A DNA stretch of 64,000 nucleotides from Epiperipatus broadwayi (Eukaryota; Onychophora; Udeonychophora; Euonychophora; Peripatidae), in assembly GCA_028023455.1 (NCBI GenBank), contig JAQFVV010012490.1, forward strand, positions 3,534,001-3,598,000. The letters run 5' to 3'. The position numbers were made by a program, and so were the translations under genes. Below, in pieces: positions 36,202-48,903 of the stretch; within the stretch, counting starts at the first letter, position 1; every line of letters starts with the position of its first letter. Below the pieces are notes generated by a model. The model had not been told where the DNA came from, made no database searches, and saw only the letters and a list, made by a program, of their open reading frames with translations.

Positions 36202-36310
36202 GTTGTTAGCCGAGAGGTATCGCAGCCACCATGCAAGCAAGTAGTTGGTTGCAGACGGTTGTGGGTTCGCGTCCCGGCCGATGTTATGACACATGGAAAA
36301 AAAAAAGTAA
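36202..36310 (+). repeat. tRNA-derived SINE, copy 2
   Basis: A-box TAGCCGAGAGGT, about 50 bp later B-box GGTTCGCGTCC (one mismatch to the GGTTCGANTCC consensus), then CCGGCCGATGTTATGACACATGG and a 10-A tail. The tRNA-like head plus short conserved tail and poly-A define a SINE. The tRNA of origin is unclear; a Ser/Leu-like long variable region is possible. Confidence 0.75.
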
Positions 36311-36419
36311 ATGGGTTTTCAATTAAGTATTAGTTTCCACACATAAATATTTTGGTAAAATTAAAACAATCATTTATTAAAATAAAACAAGTAAGATAAA
36401 GAAAATATTAAAAGAAATA

Positions 36420-36590
36420 TTCTATTATGTGTGCTAAATGTGTGTGTATTTATATATACACAAAATAAGTATTATTAGTTAAATAATATTATAATTGTAA
36501 AACTAAATGGATTGCTAAATATGTGTGCATATTTATATATACACAAAATAAGTATTATAAATGATATAACGGTAAACTAAATGTATGTGT
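36420..36590. repeat. Tandem duplication of an AT-rich unit
   Basis: Two copies about 100 bp apart of a segment containing TATTTATATATACACAAAAT followed by AAGTATTAT. Confidence 0.65.
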
Positions 36591-36649
36591 GTAGATGCCA
36601 ATGGCATTCACAATATTTTATAAAAGTAATTAGTCTAATTAAATAGTTG

Positions 36650-38050
36650 AATTAATGGAGAAACTATAACTCAACTTATCAAGAAAGTTAGATGAATTCC
36701 AGTAAAGGATTAAGATAAAGTAAACAAAGCTATTGCAATCCTTAATGTTTAGTAATGATAGTAGAAACATTGCTTAAAATAGACAATTTTAAGATAATTA
36801 GATTATCTGATCTGGGATTGAATATGGTAACTCAAGAAATGACCACCACATGGACAGCGAATGCCAGATCAGAGAAAGAAGTAAATGATGTAGAAATTAA
36901 CTATATTGATGCACTAAAAAGCCAGACACTTAATAGCGCAAAGGTAGCCACATGAACCAAAGATGTTGGCTACAGATGGATCATGGAAAAAATCAGCAAA
37001 GGTTGGTCAAAACAAAGGTCATCTTTCTTGCACATAGAACTATGGAAACCTCAAGAACAACTGTCCATCTGCAAAGGCTGCATACTTAGAAGTGACTTAG
37101 TACTATATTCCCATAAGTGGAAGGTCACAAATACTTAATGTATTACATGAAGGTCATCAAGGGTGAAAGCGTTAGCTGGTAGCCAAAAATTAACAGTGAC
37201 ATAGAACAATGCATAAAAAACTGCACAAACTGCCAGTCATGTGCAAATGCACCTTCAGCCAAGTTCGACTCTTGGCAAGAAGCAAACAAACCATGGCAGA
37301 GAATTCACATCGATAACTGCAGCCCGATTCAAAGACAATTATTTCTAGTAGTAGTGGATGCCTATTCAGGATGGGCCAAATTTAAAATAATTAAAAACAC
37401 TGGTTCAGATGAAACCATCAACAAACTGATGGAAATGTTTGCATACCACAGTCTCCCAGAAACCCTAGTATCCAACAATGGTACAGGTTTTACGTCAGAA
37501 AAGTTCACATACTCGATGCATGAATGGGGAATAAACCACATATTTATTCCACCTTACCACTCCCAATCAAATGGACTGACTGAAAAAAACTGTGCAAAAT
37601 TTAAAGCCTGCCATCAATAAAATGGGAAAACAAAGTCTGCACAAAGCAGTCTTCAATGCACTTCTTTATCAACACTCTATGCCTACAGTTAAGTCAGGTA
37701 AATCATCCACAGAGAAATATCTAGGTCATAGATTGCGGATAAATCTCGACAAAATTATATCAGCTAAGGACACTGAAGTACTTTTAGGCATAAACTATAA
37801 ATTTTCACCATAAGATCATATGGGTTAGAAATAATCAGGACAGATTCTGGATAAAAACAGAAATTGTGTGACATCTAAGTAAGCAATTGGTTGCCATGTG
37901 AATGGAGGACAGAAAAGTGTTACACAAATGAATAAATCAATTGCGTAAAGACAAAAGCATACCACAAATGCGGCAACCATTTCCAAAAAAAGATAATGAT
38001 GCAGACGAGGAATTGGACATCCCCCAATGTTCAAAGATGGAAAGAAAAAT
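36650..38050 (+). pseudogene. Ty3/Gypsy-type pol remnant: integrase
   Basis: Readable across several frames with stops and frameshifts. Order: a possible linker (36755-36955), then the zinc-binding region (HEGHQG near 37150, CIKNCTNCQSC near 37210), then the catalytic core with IDNC near 37310 and VVVDAYSGWAKFK (frame from 37354). The second catalytic site reads VSNNGTGF where S-D-N-G is expected, then YHSQSNGLTEKNCAKFK holds the catalytic Glu. The integrase frame breaks at 37618 and continues in another frame at 37592-37813. It resembles the KRBA2/K02A2.6-like Ty3 integrases. Stops, frameshifts and the lost Asp show it is dead. No reverse transcriptase or LTR pair recognised around it. Confidence 0.8.
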
Positions 38051-39654
38051 TCCCTCCCACCTCAGTGATTATGTGCTAAGTTAGGCATATTATGTGATTT
38101 AATTGAGGCATAAATTATAAGTTCATTCCTTCATGAAGAGTAGTCTTCATAACCAATGTTAGCAACCATATAGTAAATAATGTTATTTAGAGTTTAAAAG
38201 TATATTTAGGAAGTGTTATTAGATTAAAATGTTAAGTGAATTATTTAAAGTTAGGCTTGTATAGTCATCTGTTTGCAGACTAAAAGTCATTCCATAGCAG
38301 CTGTAAAACCCTAGCTTATTGATAATTTAATAATATTTTATCCCATGAATAATTTAATAATATCTGATGTTTTAGTATTAATTTTTTGTATTATTATGGT
38401 TGAAGAAAGCTACAGGAAAACCATGTAGATAATGTAAATACATTTTAGTTTATTATTGTTAATAAAATTTTGTCATTTTTAAATAAAAATCTTGTCTGTG
38501 TCTCAGTGTTTTGTGGATTCAATAAATTCTGGAAATCCTAATCATACACCAATATACTATTACTTAATTTTAATTATGATGTAAATAATAACCCTACACC
38601 TGGGTTAAATTGAGTAAAAGATTATTTTTAAAAAAAGTGTTATTACCAAATTGGGTAGAAGAGAAAATTATTTTAACACTGCAAACTCAAATTCACAAGT
38701 GTATGGAATACAAGTAAATTAATTTCGCAACATTAAGCTTAGAGTTTATAATATGCATTAAGATTGTTATGTGGTATAGAGTGCAGTGGATGGATATAAA
38801 ATCCTTTCTCTATCCACTGTATTCGAATACCTTCCCAGGTAAATTCCTTAGTTAACATTTCTAAATTATTAAAGTGTTCATGGTGTTTTGCCAACAAAAT
38901 CTATAGTTAAAGTTAATCTTAATTATTGAGAAAGATAGAAAGTGGACATTGGCTAGGTTAAACTAAGCCAAGGTCAACTGCCATTGTCATCCATGGGAGT
39001 GTATTCATGTATCACTGATAACCTTGCTGTTCTGAAGCCCTGAGATGAGATTATCATACAGTAGAGAAGAGTTAGCAAAGAAAAATTATTTGGAAGATAA
39101 AGAGAGAAGTTTATAATGAGTAATTACAAATATTCGCAAAAATGTATTATGAATGAAAGCATGGTAGAGTGATGAAAAATGAGGATGATGATGGGCATGG
39201 AAAAAGTTTAAATTTCCTTAAATTTTAATTGTTGCTTTAATGTTAGATGAATGGGGAGTGTGCTGAGAGAGTTAGTGTAAAATGTGGAGTTGAGATGAGA
39301 TTTTCCTCCTCTCCAATAAATGCGAAATTATTATTCTTAGTAATGTTGCTCTCAGTATTTATTCATTAAAATTTTTATTAGTTAGCCCATTTGTTGGATA
39401 TTAATGTAGATAATTGAATAAATTATTAGCAGATAATAAAGAAATAATTAGGTTTTCCATTAAAGTTGCAATTTGGTGCTCTGGCAATTTATTTTATGCT
39501 GATCCATCACCATCGATTCCAAGGCCATCTGCTCTGAAGGTTACGTGTGTGTGTGTGTGTGCAAGGTAGAGAGAGTAGTGGCAAGGCTAAGGCTGAAGAT
39601 TGAAAGGTTAAGGCAATGGCTGGCTAGTATTTTATAGGTTACAATATATATATA
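38051..39654. other. AT-rich DNA, possible 3' part of the dead Ty3 element
   Basis: 38,080-38,560 contains several AATAAA signals and might be the 3' LTR or UTR of the integrase element, but no second copy is present to prove it. A (GT)n microsatellite lies at about 39545-39562. Confidence 0.35.
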
Positions 39655-42600
39655 TTGTAACAGTCGAAATTGCACAGCTAACATGAAAATTACCCAATGC
39701 TAATTTGAATGCAGCTCCCCATTCAATGTCACATAATCAAAAGCTTTTTCTTTTTATATCCTGCTAAGCTCAATTAGATGTAAGAGACTTATCATATTTT
39801 AATAATCATTATTTATTGCAATAAAAGACAAATGCTAGAATAAAGATAAATTAAGATTTATTTATGTATATACATAATCAACACACAAGTAATAATATAA
39901 TTGACAGAAATCCTTGAGAAATATCAGTATATTGATCTTTATTCTGAGTTTGAATTCAATATAATAACACAAAGATCTATTGTCATAGGATTTTATTTCA
40001 TTGCCCTACCTAGTTTGATGCAAAATTCATATAACTAGTTATTTACTGCCTCATTATGCATAGACAATATACAGCCAAATGCATCTTAATTAAATGTTAC
40101 TGGATAGATAGACTCACTGCATAGACTAACTGTTACTATTAATATCTATTAATATAACAGATCACAACTCAGTTTTAATACTTATTTATTAGTCTTACAA
40201 GATTTAGGATATGCTAAAAAAATCATTTATATAACTATACTATTAGAAAAACGAGACTAGCATAAATATTTTCAGGCTGTAATGCTGGGAACATTAATAC
40301 TAAGTGACAAATAAGAGAAATAAAATATCACATGAGCCAGATGCTCTTTAACATTTGTTTTAATAGTAATCAAATATACATCACCAAATGCCTAGGTAGG
40401 AATTATGCATCTACCTGGTAAATAACTATAACAATAATGTAATAATTAGTGTAAGTTGCAGGAAAAATCATCTGCTTTACACTTGTTTATGAACAATTAA
40501 AGAATATATATAAAATATAGGATATGTGGTAGGATTGGGCATCTACCAAATAAATACTACTCTAACTAAGTCACCAAGTGCAAGTGGCATAAAAATGCAT
40601 CGGCTTCACACTCATTTCTCAACAATAAAAACATTATATATAAAAACAGACAGAAATAATAGAAAAAAAATAGTATACATAAATTTTCTTTCCTATGCCT
40701 GCTTATCTCAAACCTGAGAGAGTCTTTTGCCTAAAAATGTAAACTTTTATAACTATGAAAAATAATCTTTTTTTAATTTATTTAATCTGTCTATGCAAAG
40801 GTCTTCAATCCATCATCATTCTAGTTTCTAAACCTATATATGTATTTAAGTAAAATAAATCATAACAATCTATACAAAATCTTCTGTGGAAATAAAATCT
40901 GAATATCTAAGAGATTAAATATGTAACATTAGTGAGATAAAGTTATAATACTATATAATTAAAATTCATACAAATTACCATTTTCATCTTTAATAATTCA
41001 TGTTCTGAATTTAGTTACCTATATATTTTTTGAAGAACAGTTGACATAACATAGCGGAGTCTGGTCTTTTGCAAAGCTTCTATGAGATTGCTCTTGATGA
41101 CTCTAACATTCTTCCTTAGAACACATTGTCTATTTTATTCAGGGCAACATTTCTGGTGTTTTTCTCATTGAATGATGGCTGATCTCTTCCTCAAAGCCAT
41201 ATATACATTTGAAGTTAGGCAAAATACAATTCACATATAATCTGGATACAACAGTCAATGTAATAGTTATTCAGTACATTATAGCAACTTCTGTACTTAA
41301 TGATGGAACTAAGATTGTATTCTAACAGCTCAGTGAGAATGGAACAGATGATTGGCTTCTCTACTCTGTCATAATATTTTAACACTGCTTCTGGTGGTCA
41401 AAAAATGATGAATGAATAAATAGTAATAAATAATTAAAGCATAATCAAAGCATAATAAACAAGCTTCTGAGAGACCCCTATTTATAGTTCATTGTTGTCA
41501 CATTATGTGTTTTTATCATGGTAAAAAATTTCATTTCCACCCACCTAATTATAATATACCTTACAATTGTTAATTAATAAAATATTTTGTTTAAATTATT
41601 TTAAATTTATTTTAGAATTAATGAGGCCTAATATATTTATCCATGCACATAATTATATATATATATACTTTCTGTCTAGAAAAATGTTGAAAAATCTTTA
41701 ATTTAAAATTTCTAACACATTTTAAAATTATATATGTGTTATCCATACACATAATTATATATATACTTTCTGTCTAGCAAAATATTGAGAAATCTTTAAT
41801 TTAAAATTTCTAACACATTTTTAAATTATATACGTGAAATACATATATATATATTGCTTCATATCAGTACTATTGACCAAAAGACAATAATAGTAAAAAG
41901 ACTTTATATGGTTAGTATACAACACACTCAAAAAGAATTATTTGTAACGATACATACATATTAAAAAATTAATTTATACTACTTTTTTTTTTAATCAAGA
42001 AATGTCTATAACTATATTCTTCATAATCTCCACCTCAGTCTAGTTCTCTTGATGTTGAAAATCATCATCTTCACTAAGTACCATTTGGGTCTTGGTTTTC
42101 AGTGTCATCATAGTCAATTAGTCTTCTGGCGTAGTTGCATGCTGAGAAATATACCCAGAGAGTGGATGCTATTTGTACTTTATGTTGCTTATATTTTTGG
42201 GTTTTTTCTGGTGGTTCTTTTTTTCTTTTTGCTATTTTAACATAGTGGTCTCCTATTAACATGTTCAGTATTTTATCCACTATTGTAGTATAAGGTCTTT
42301 TAAAAAGGCCTTGATAATTTCATTATAAATTATGTTCTCTTTACCTGGATGAATAAAATCAATTTTATAAACTAATATATATCATTGATGCTTTTGAAAA
42401 GTTTGTAGTTTAGATATCATGTAGGGCCACCAGTCTTTTGCAGCTTCATGCAGATGATTGCAACCTACTGCTAGCCATTCTTCTTCAAGAATTCGTTAAA
42501 AATAAAACATCTCCTTCAAGCTTTCAATGTGCACTATCAGACTCTCCTTTTACATGGATCATTTTTACTACAGGTAGACTAGTACTTTCCTATCTTCCTT

Positions 42601-43456
42601 GTTCTCCAGGATATATTGGATTTTGAGATGCTTTTATCTCAGTTTCTGTGGCAGAGTGCTTCTTTTCATTCAGCTTTGACTATATTTTTAGGTCCTTAAT
42701 TTCAGCTTTTACCTGTTTATGAGTTTCACTGCAAAACTGCTGTATCTCTTGCTTAATCTTGATTTTAATTTTTTGTTGAGCCATTTTTGGACTATTTCCC
42801 TGCTGGTCCCATCTGTCTTTATTATCATCAATTGGCTCCCACAACTGTTCTATCTTTTGCCCTTGACCATCTACTTAAGACATAGTATTCACAACTATTT
42901 GCTTGATCAATGTTATTATATGTTCAAATTATAGTATCTTTCTTCTCTCCTTTGTTCTTTTTCCTTTTGTTCTTTTTCCTCACTTCTTTGTTCTTTTATA
43001 ATGCTGTTTGATATAATCCATTCTGTTCGACTCCTCTCTTTGATCCTGGATTTTCATATTTATCCTTTGTTGATCCACTCCACTCTGTGACACTTTATGT
43101 AAGTGATTACAAGTTCCATGCTAATGTCACTCCTCTTATGTTCACATTGTGTTCTTCACTGATATGGATTTATGCTAAATTTAAACTTTCATAGTGTCTA
43201 ATCAATAAATAAAACTGTCTCGTGAATATATATATATATTAGATGTTGCATATATATACTTATTTTGATTTATTTTTATATTGATATTATAGTTAATAAA
43301 ATTAATTTTTCTTATTTTATGTATTATGATCACATTTATATAAAATTTTATCAATAGTCAATAGAGAAAAATTTTTTTTACATAACAACACCACACATAT
43401 GTATGGTTTACATTATTTATTTTCAACTATTTAATGACATATGTGATTATGTATAT
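39655..43456 (-). mobile_element. Old gag-only LTR element, tandem unit 1 (LTR plus internal region)
   Basis: The unit starts TGTAACAGTC at 39655 and is repeated, collinearly, from 43.89 kb and again from 55.74 kb. Left part (about 39.66-41.9 kb) is probably the 3' LTR in minus orientation. The right part (about 42.0-43.15 kb) is an internal region with gag-like remnants on the minus strand. The repeat of both parts, in the order LTR-internal-LTR-internal-LTR, indicates a tandem array formed by recombination. The exact LTR right boundary is not determinable here. Confidence 0.6.
42000..43140 (-). pseudogene. gag-like gene remnant, unit 1
   Basis: On the minus strand, broken reading frames give a Lys/Glu/Gln-rich coiled-coil-type N-terminal part (EHIITLIKQIVVNTM, VDGQGQKIEQL) and a C-terminal part in the frame 42074-42280 (RKKEPPEKTQKYKQHKV, later YARRLIDYDDTENQD). 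It aligns with the remnant at 53.93-55.03 kb. By layout and the xPPxxW...TRR pattern it also aligns with the intact 484-codon gag-like ORF at 49542-50996. Stops and frameshifts make it non-functional. Confidence 0.6.
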
Positions 43457-43583
43457 GATGAAATAAGAAAGTATGCAGGGGTGATGTGGAGAAGGGAAGC
43501 TAAAGATCGGAGATGGATTAAACTTGGAGAGACCTTCATCCTGCAGTGGATTGATAATGGTTGATGATAATGATGATGATGAT
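43457..43583 (+). mobile_element. 5'-truncated 3' end of a non-LTR retrotransposon
   Basis: Encodes the last 35 codons of an APE-type endonuclease/RT protein (DEIRKYAGVMW, then RRWIKLGETFILQWIDNG, then stop at 43562-43564) followed by a (GAT)n tail. Absent from the paralogous site near 55,420, so it inserted after the tandem duplication. The same 3' end occurs, inverted, at 56324. Confidence 0.8.
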
Positions 43584-46318
43584 ATACTCATTATCTCATC
43601 ACTAGTAATAACTTATCAAATAAAACTTTATTACCAACAAATATTTTTTGCATGATATTAAAACCAATATATATTACTTATTGTTGTTTTAATAAACAAA
43701 AAAGTCTACTCCTTCTTCATTTTATTATGTTAAAAGAAAATACTTATTCATTATTTTTCTTTTAGCATTAAAATCTGTTAAACATTTTGCAATCAATATA
43801 CAATTGATATTGGATTATTAGTTTCGGGGATATGTGGCTATACATGGTGTTACATGTTGATGTGTCAAATTCTAAAAAAAAAAAACAGCCTATAATGGTC
43901 AAAATTGCAGTTAGCATGAAAATCACCCAAGGGTAATTTGCATGCAGATCCACATTCTGATGTCACACGATCAAAAACATTACCCATTAAACTCAGATGC
44001 AAAAGATGCATAAATATTTTAATAACCATTATTAATTGTAGTAAAAGACAAATGCTATAACAATGAGAAATTAAGATTTATTTATGTATATACACAATCA
44101 CTACACAAATAATATAATTGCCAGAAATCCTCAAGAAACATCAGTCTATTGGTCTTTACCCTGGGATTTGAACTCAGTATAATAACACTTAAAGATCTAT
44201 TGCCATAAATTATTGAACTGCCCTAGATAGTTTGGGACAAAATTCATATGACTAGCTATTTATTGCCTCATTATGCATGGTCAATATTTGGCCCTATGTA
44301 TCCTAATAGTTCCTGGATACATAGACACATTGCATAGACTAACTGTAACTACTAATATTTATTAATATAACATATAACAACCCTGTTTCAAGATTTATTA
44401 ATTTTACCAGCTTTAGGATATGCTAAAAAATCATTTATATAACTATATTATTAAAAGAAATAGACTAACAAATATTTTCAGGTTGTAGTGCCAGGAAAAT
44501 TAATACTAAGACTCAAATAAGGGAAACAAAATATCACGAGCCAGACAATCTTTAATGTCTAGGTAGGAATCTACCTAAAATTAGTGAATGAAACTTACAA
44601 TCTAGCTATTAGGAATAGGTATCTATCTTGTAAACAATGATGATAATAATACAATAAGTGTAAGTGGTAGAAAAAAGCACTTACTTTACATTTGTTTATG
44701 AACAATCAAAAAAAAAAATAAAACATATGATAGATGATAGGAATGGGCATCTACCAAATAAATGCTGCTCAAAGTAAGTTGTCATGTGTGAGTGGCAGTA
44801 AAACATATCTGCTTCACATTCATTTCTGAACAATAAAAATGTTATATATACAAAACAGCCAGAAATAATAGTACATTAGTTCAAGAAAAATTAATACACA
44901 CAGATATCCTTTCTCATGCCTGCCTATTCCAAACATGCGAGGGTATTTTGCTTAAAATTATAAATTTTTATAACTATGAAGAATAATTTTTCTTAAAATT
45001 TATTTAATTTGTCTATGCAGCCTCTTATTCTATCCAGAGGTCATTGATCCACATTATTTAAGTTAATGGTTAAATTGTTATTCTAATTCTTAAACATTGA
45101 AGGCTAGTGGAAATGATCATTATTAATTCTTGTTTTAAAGTAATAACGTTTAAGAATCCTATAGTGAATGGCGAGGATTTACATGATTAGCTATTTGTTT
45201 TGTTATAAATATTTTATTTTTATGTTATGCCATTAGAATTGTGGTATGTCTAATAAAATTAAACAATCCATCGCCATGTGTGTAAAATAAATCATAACAA
45301 CCTATACAAAATATGTCATGGAAATGAAAATATATTATGTAAGAGAATAAATAACTAATGTTGTTGAAATAAAGTCATAATAGTATATAATTAAAGTTCA
45401 TACAAATTACACTTTTCATTTTTAATCATTCATATTCTGAATTAGGATTTTGCAGAACAATTGATATAACTTCAATATTCTTCATTAATACACATTTCTA
45501 TTTTATTCAATGATCAACATCTGATCGGGTTTCTCTCACCGAATGATAGCTGGTCTTTTCCTCAAAGCTACACTTTTGAAGATAGGCCACATATAGTTCA
45601 TGTATAATCTGGGCACAACAATCAATATAATGGTTGCTCAGTACAATACAGCAACTTCTCTACTTCATGATGTAACTAAGTTCACATTCCATAAGTTTGG
45701 CCAGAGTGGAGCAGATGGCAAGTCTCTACTCTGTCATAATATTTTAACACTATTTCTGATGGTCAAAAAAGGATAATTTTAATGAATAGTAATAAAGAAT
45801 CAAAGCATAATAAATTATCTTTTGAGAGACTCCTATTTATATTTCACCGAGTTGCCTTATCTCTTTTCATCATGGTTCAATTTCTGATATTTTATCCATT
45901 GGTTGCAGATTATTCCTATACTTCGTTGCAATTCATGGCTTACTTACCAATTACAGACTTTACAAAAATTCACTTTGAAAAATAATTATAACCAAAATAA
46001 AGGATAATGTTTTGACTAAACAACATATGATAATCATTTCCTAATTAGTCAGTCTGATTATCTAGAATTTAATTACATTTATAAAAATAATGTCATTTCC
46101 ACCCACCTAGTTATAATATACTTTACAATTGTTAATTAATAAAATATTTTGTTTAAATTACTTTAAATTTATTTTAGAATTAATGATCCCATTATATATT
46201 TATCCATGCATTTAATTATACACATACTTTTCATCTAGCAAAATGTTAAAAAATCTTTAATTTAAAATTTCCTAACAAAATTTATAATTAAATATGTGAA
46301 GCACATATATATATATAT
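43584..46318 (-). mobile_element. Old gag-only LTR element: rest of unit 1, then LTR of unit 2
   Basis: 43,584-43,890 finishes unit 1. From about 43,891 (TATAATGGTCAAAA) the sequence repeats 39,655 onward for about 2.4 kb with many substitutions. It is interrupted at 46318 by the younger LTR retrotransposon and resumes at 53762 with the matching ATTGCTTCATATCAGTACT landmark (copy 1 counterpart near 41,863). Confidence 0.65.
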
Positions 46319-46369
46319 TGTAACCGGATCCGCATACAACCGTTTTATTACGTCAGCTGTAACAATTTT

Positions 46370-46457
46370 CTGATGAGCATGTTGTAGGAAGGAGCTATCA
46401 ATTGACATTCCTAATGCAGATGTTAATGCCTCCTACAACAATATTTCCTGCTCATCA
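46370..46457. promoter_or_regulatory. Hairpin in LTR end, left copy
   Basis: CTGATGAGCATGTTGTAGGA at 46370 is the inverse of TCCTACAACA...TGCTCATCAG ending at 46457, with an 8-nt bulge. On the element's sense (minus) strand this is near the LTR 3' end, i.e. shortly before the primer-binding site in the transcript. A role in RNA structure, dimerisation or packaging is a guess. Confidence 0.55.
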
Positions 46458-47222
46458 GAGGATGTAGTACGATAGAGACTGGAAACATCTAAATATTTCT
46501 ATGTTTGGTTTCCCAAAAAGCGCCATTAGAGTTCCGTCTCACTACAACCTGACTTGCCTAGATCTAGTTATGCCAGACGTAGCTCAGAAGCTATGAGATT
46601 CTCATGAACAAGTGCTATAACTGATGAGTGATGCAATAAAACAAAACATAATTGTACAACTGGATAACCAATTTAATTTTTAGTAACAAAAAAAAAATTT
46701 ATTAAATAACAATTAATTTGCAATTTCTAACAAAGTTCATTTCTATTCACATGATAACTCATCTTCATTTTTACTTATGAAAGAGTTAGAAGCAGTTCTT
46801 TTTTTTTATCAATAGTTCATTTACAAGTTCATTTATGAGAAGACGTTTGGAAACAGTCTAATTCAACAATAGTTCAATTTTGAATTCCTTTATGAGAAGA
46901 AGCTTGGAAATATTCTAATTCAACAATAGTTCATTTTGAATTCATTTATGAGAAGAAGCCTGGAAATATTCTAATTTAACAATAGTTCATTTTGAATTCA
47001 TTTATGAGAAGAAGCTTGGGAATATTCTGATTCAACAATAGTTCATTTTGAATTCATTTATGAGAAGAAGCTTGGAAATATTCTAATTCAACAATAGTTC
47101 ATTTGGATTCATTTATGAGAAGAAGCTTGGAAACAGTCAAGCACTTATGGTTTATACAGCATTTCATTATTTTATGAATCATTATTGATTGGTAAAAATT
47201 TAAACTTAGCAATTCTTGATTT

Positions 47223-47990
47223 GTGGAGCATTTATCATTTGGTAACCAAAGCATTTATAATTCAGTCAAATATAAAAGTATATTTATACACACAAACTCT
47301 GTTTGGCTTGTGGAGCATTTATCATTTAGTAATTGCAGCATTTATAATTTAGTCAAATATAAGAGTATATTCATACACATAAACTCCGTTTGGCTTGTGG
47401 AGCATTTATCATTTAGTAATTGCAGCATTTATAATTTAGTCAAATATAAGAGTATATTCATACACGTAAACTCTATTTGGCTTGTGGAGCATTTATCATT
47501 TAGTAATTGCAGCATTTATAATTTAGTCAAATATAAAAGTATATTAATATACATAAATTCTGTTTGGCTTGTGGAGCATTTATCATTTAGTAATTAAAGC
47601 ATTTCTAATTTAGTCAAATATAGAGGTATATTCATACACATGAACTCTGTTTGGCTTGTGGAGCATTTATCATTTAGTAATTGAAGCACTTCTAATCTAG
47701 TCAAATATAAAAGTATCTTCATACACATAAACTCTGTTTGGCTTGTGGAGCATTTATAATTTAGTCAAATATAAAATTATATTCATATACATAAACTCTG
47801 TTTGGCTTATGGAGCATTTATCATTTAGTAATCAAAGCATTTCTAATTTAGTCAAATATAAGAGTATATTTATACACATAAACTCTGTTTGGCTTGTAGA
47901 GCATTTATAATTTAGTAATTAAAGAATTTCTAATTTAGTCAAATATAAGGGTATATTCATACACATGAATTCTGTTTGGCTTGTGGAGCA
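47223..47990. repeat. 87-bp tandem array inside the left LTR
   Basis: About nine imperfect units with the landmark TTTGGCTTGTGGAGCATTTA. The unit length is a multiple of three and lacks stops in one frame, so the 124-codon open frame across it (29-residue periods) is a by-product of the repeat, not a gene. Confidence 0.85.
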
Positions 47991-48903
47991 TTTCTAATCC
48001 ATATAGTAAATACATTCAAATATTTTTATAAATAAATTTGCGTATAACTATTTCATAATTTCATTTTATAATGTATGATAAACATGTTCTAATATTTTAC
48101 AAAATAAATTCTACGTAATTATTTCATAACTTCACTTTATAACATATGATAAAGATGTTTTAATATTTTATAAAACAAATTCTAGGTAATCATTTCATAA
48201 CTTCATTTTATAACGTATGATAAAGATGTCTTAATATTTTATTAAACAAAACGTATGCAACCGTTTCATAAATTCACTTCATAACATATGATAAATATGT
48301 TTTAATATTTTATAAAAATAATTTTTATGTAGATATTTCATGATGTCAATTTATAATTTATGGTAAAAAATGTCTAAACATTCCTATAACATAATTACCT
48401 TCCAGTTTTGCAGTCTAGTTTACTCTAAAGAAGGCAGGTTATTTCATCTATGGAAAGTCATGGCATAGCGTGGAGAGAGTGAAGCCGCTAAATTACCCCA
48501 TTGTTATTATAGTTCCTCTAGTAAAGCTTTCTTTTTCCATTTTCACGTTTTGTTAAAGCTTTATTTTAATGTATCAAAAGAATTAAGTAATACACTTTTT
48601 TTTAAAAAAAAAAAAATTTAATATGTTCTGCTTCTCTGTGTAAGACGAGAGAGAAAAAGAAATTCTTTTCTTCCGACAACGTGCCTGATTTGAATACTGC
48701 CTCAGTTTAACTCAAGTATCGTTTTTCTTTCTTTTTAATGATTGGATAATTAATTTCTTTTCTTTTTATTGAGACAGATAAACAAAAATAAGTTGACTTA
48801 ACATTCTATTCAATTCCATCAATCACAAAATTAAAAATATGATTTTTTTTAAACAAATCACAGCTTTTATTTCATTCCCAATTAGGCTGAATCACGCTAG
48901 ACA

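Larger units (their letters stand above)
46319..48903 (-). repeat. 3' LTR of the young element (left copy)
   Basis: 2,585 bp. On the plus strand it begins with a 140-bp segment containing a hairpin (46370-46457). Three tandem arrays follow: about 57-bp units at 46840-47130, 87-bp units at 47223-47990, and roughly 68-bp units at 48020-48330. It is longer than the right LTR mainly by one 57-bp and one 87-bp unit. Confidence 0.88.

Noticed and set aside
47223-47597. 124-codon open frame with 29-residue repeats (and its twin at 52171-52458)
   Set aside because: It is an 87-bp tandem repeat in LTRs that happens to be a multiple of three without stops. The frame is not preserved through the later units of the array, and it runs antisense to the element.
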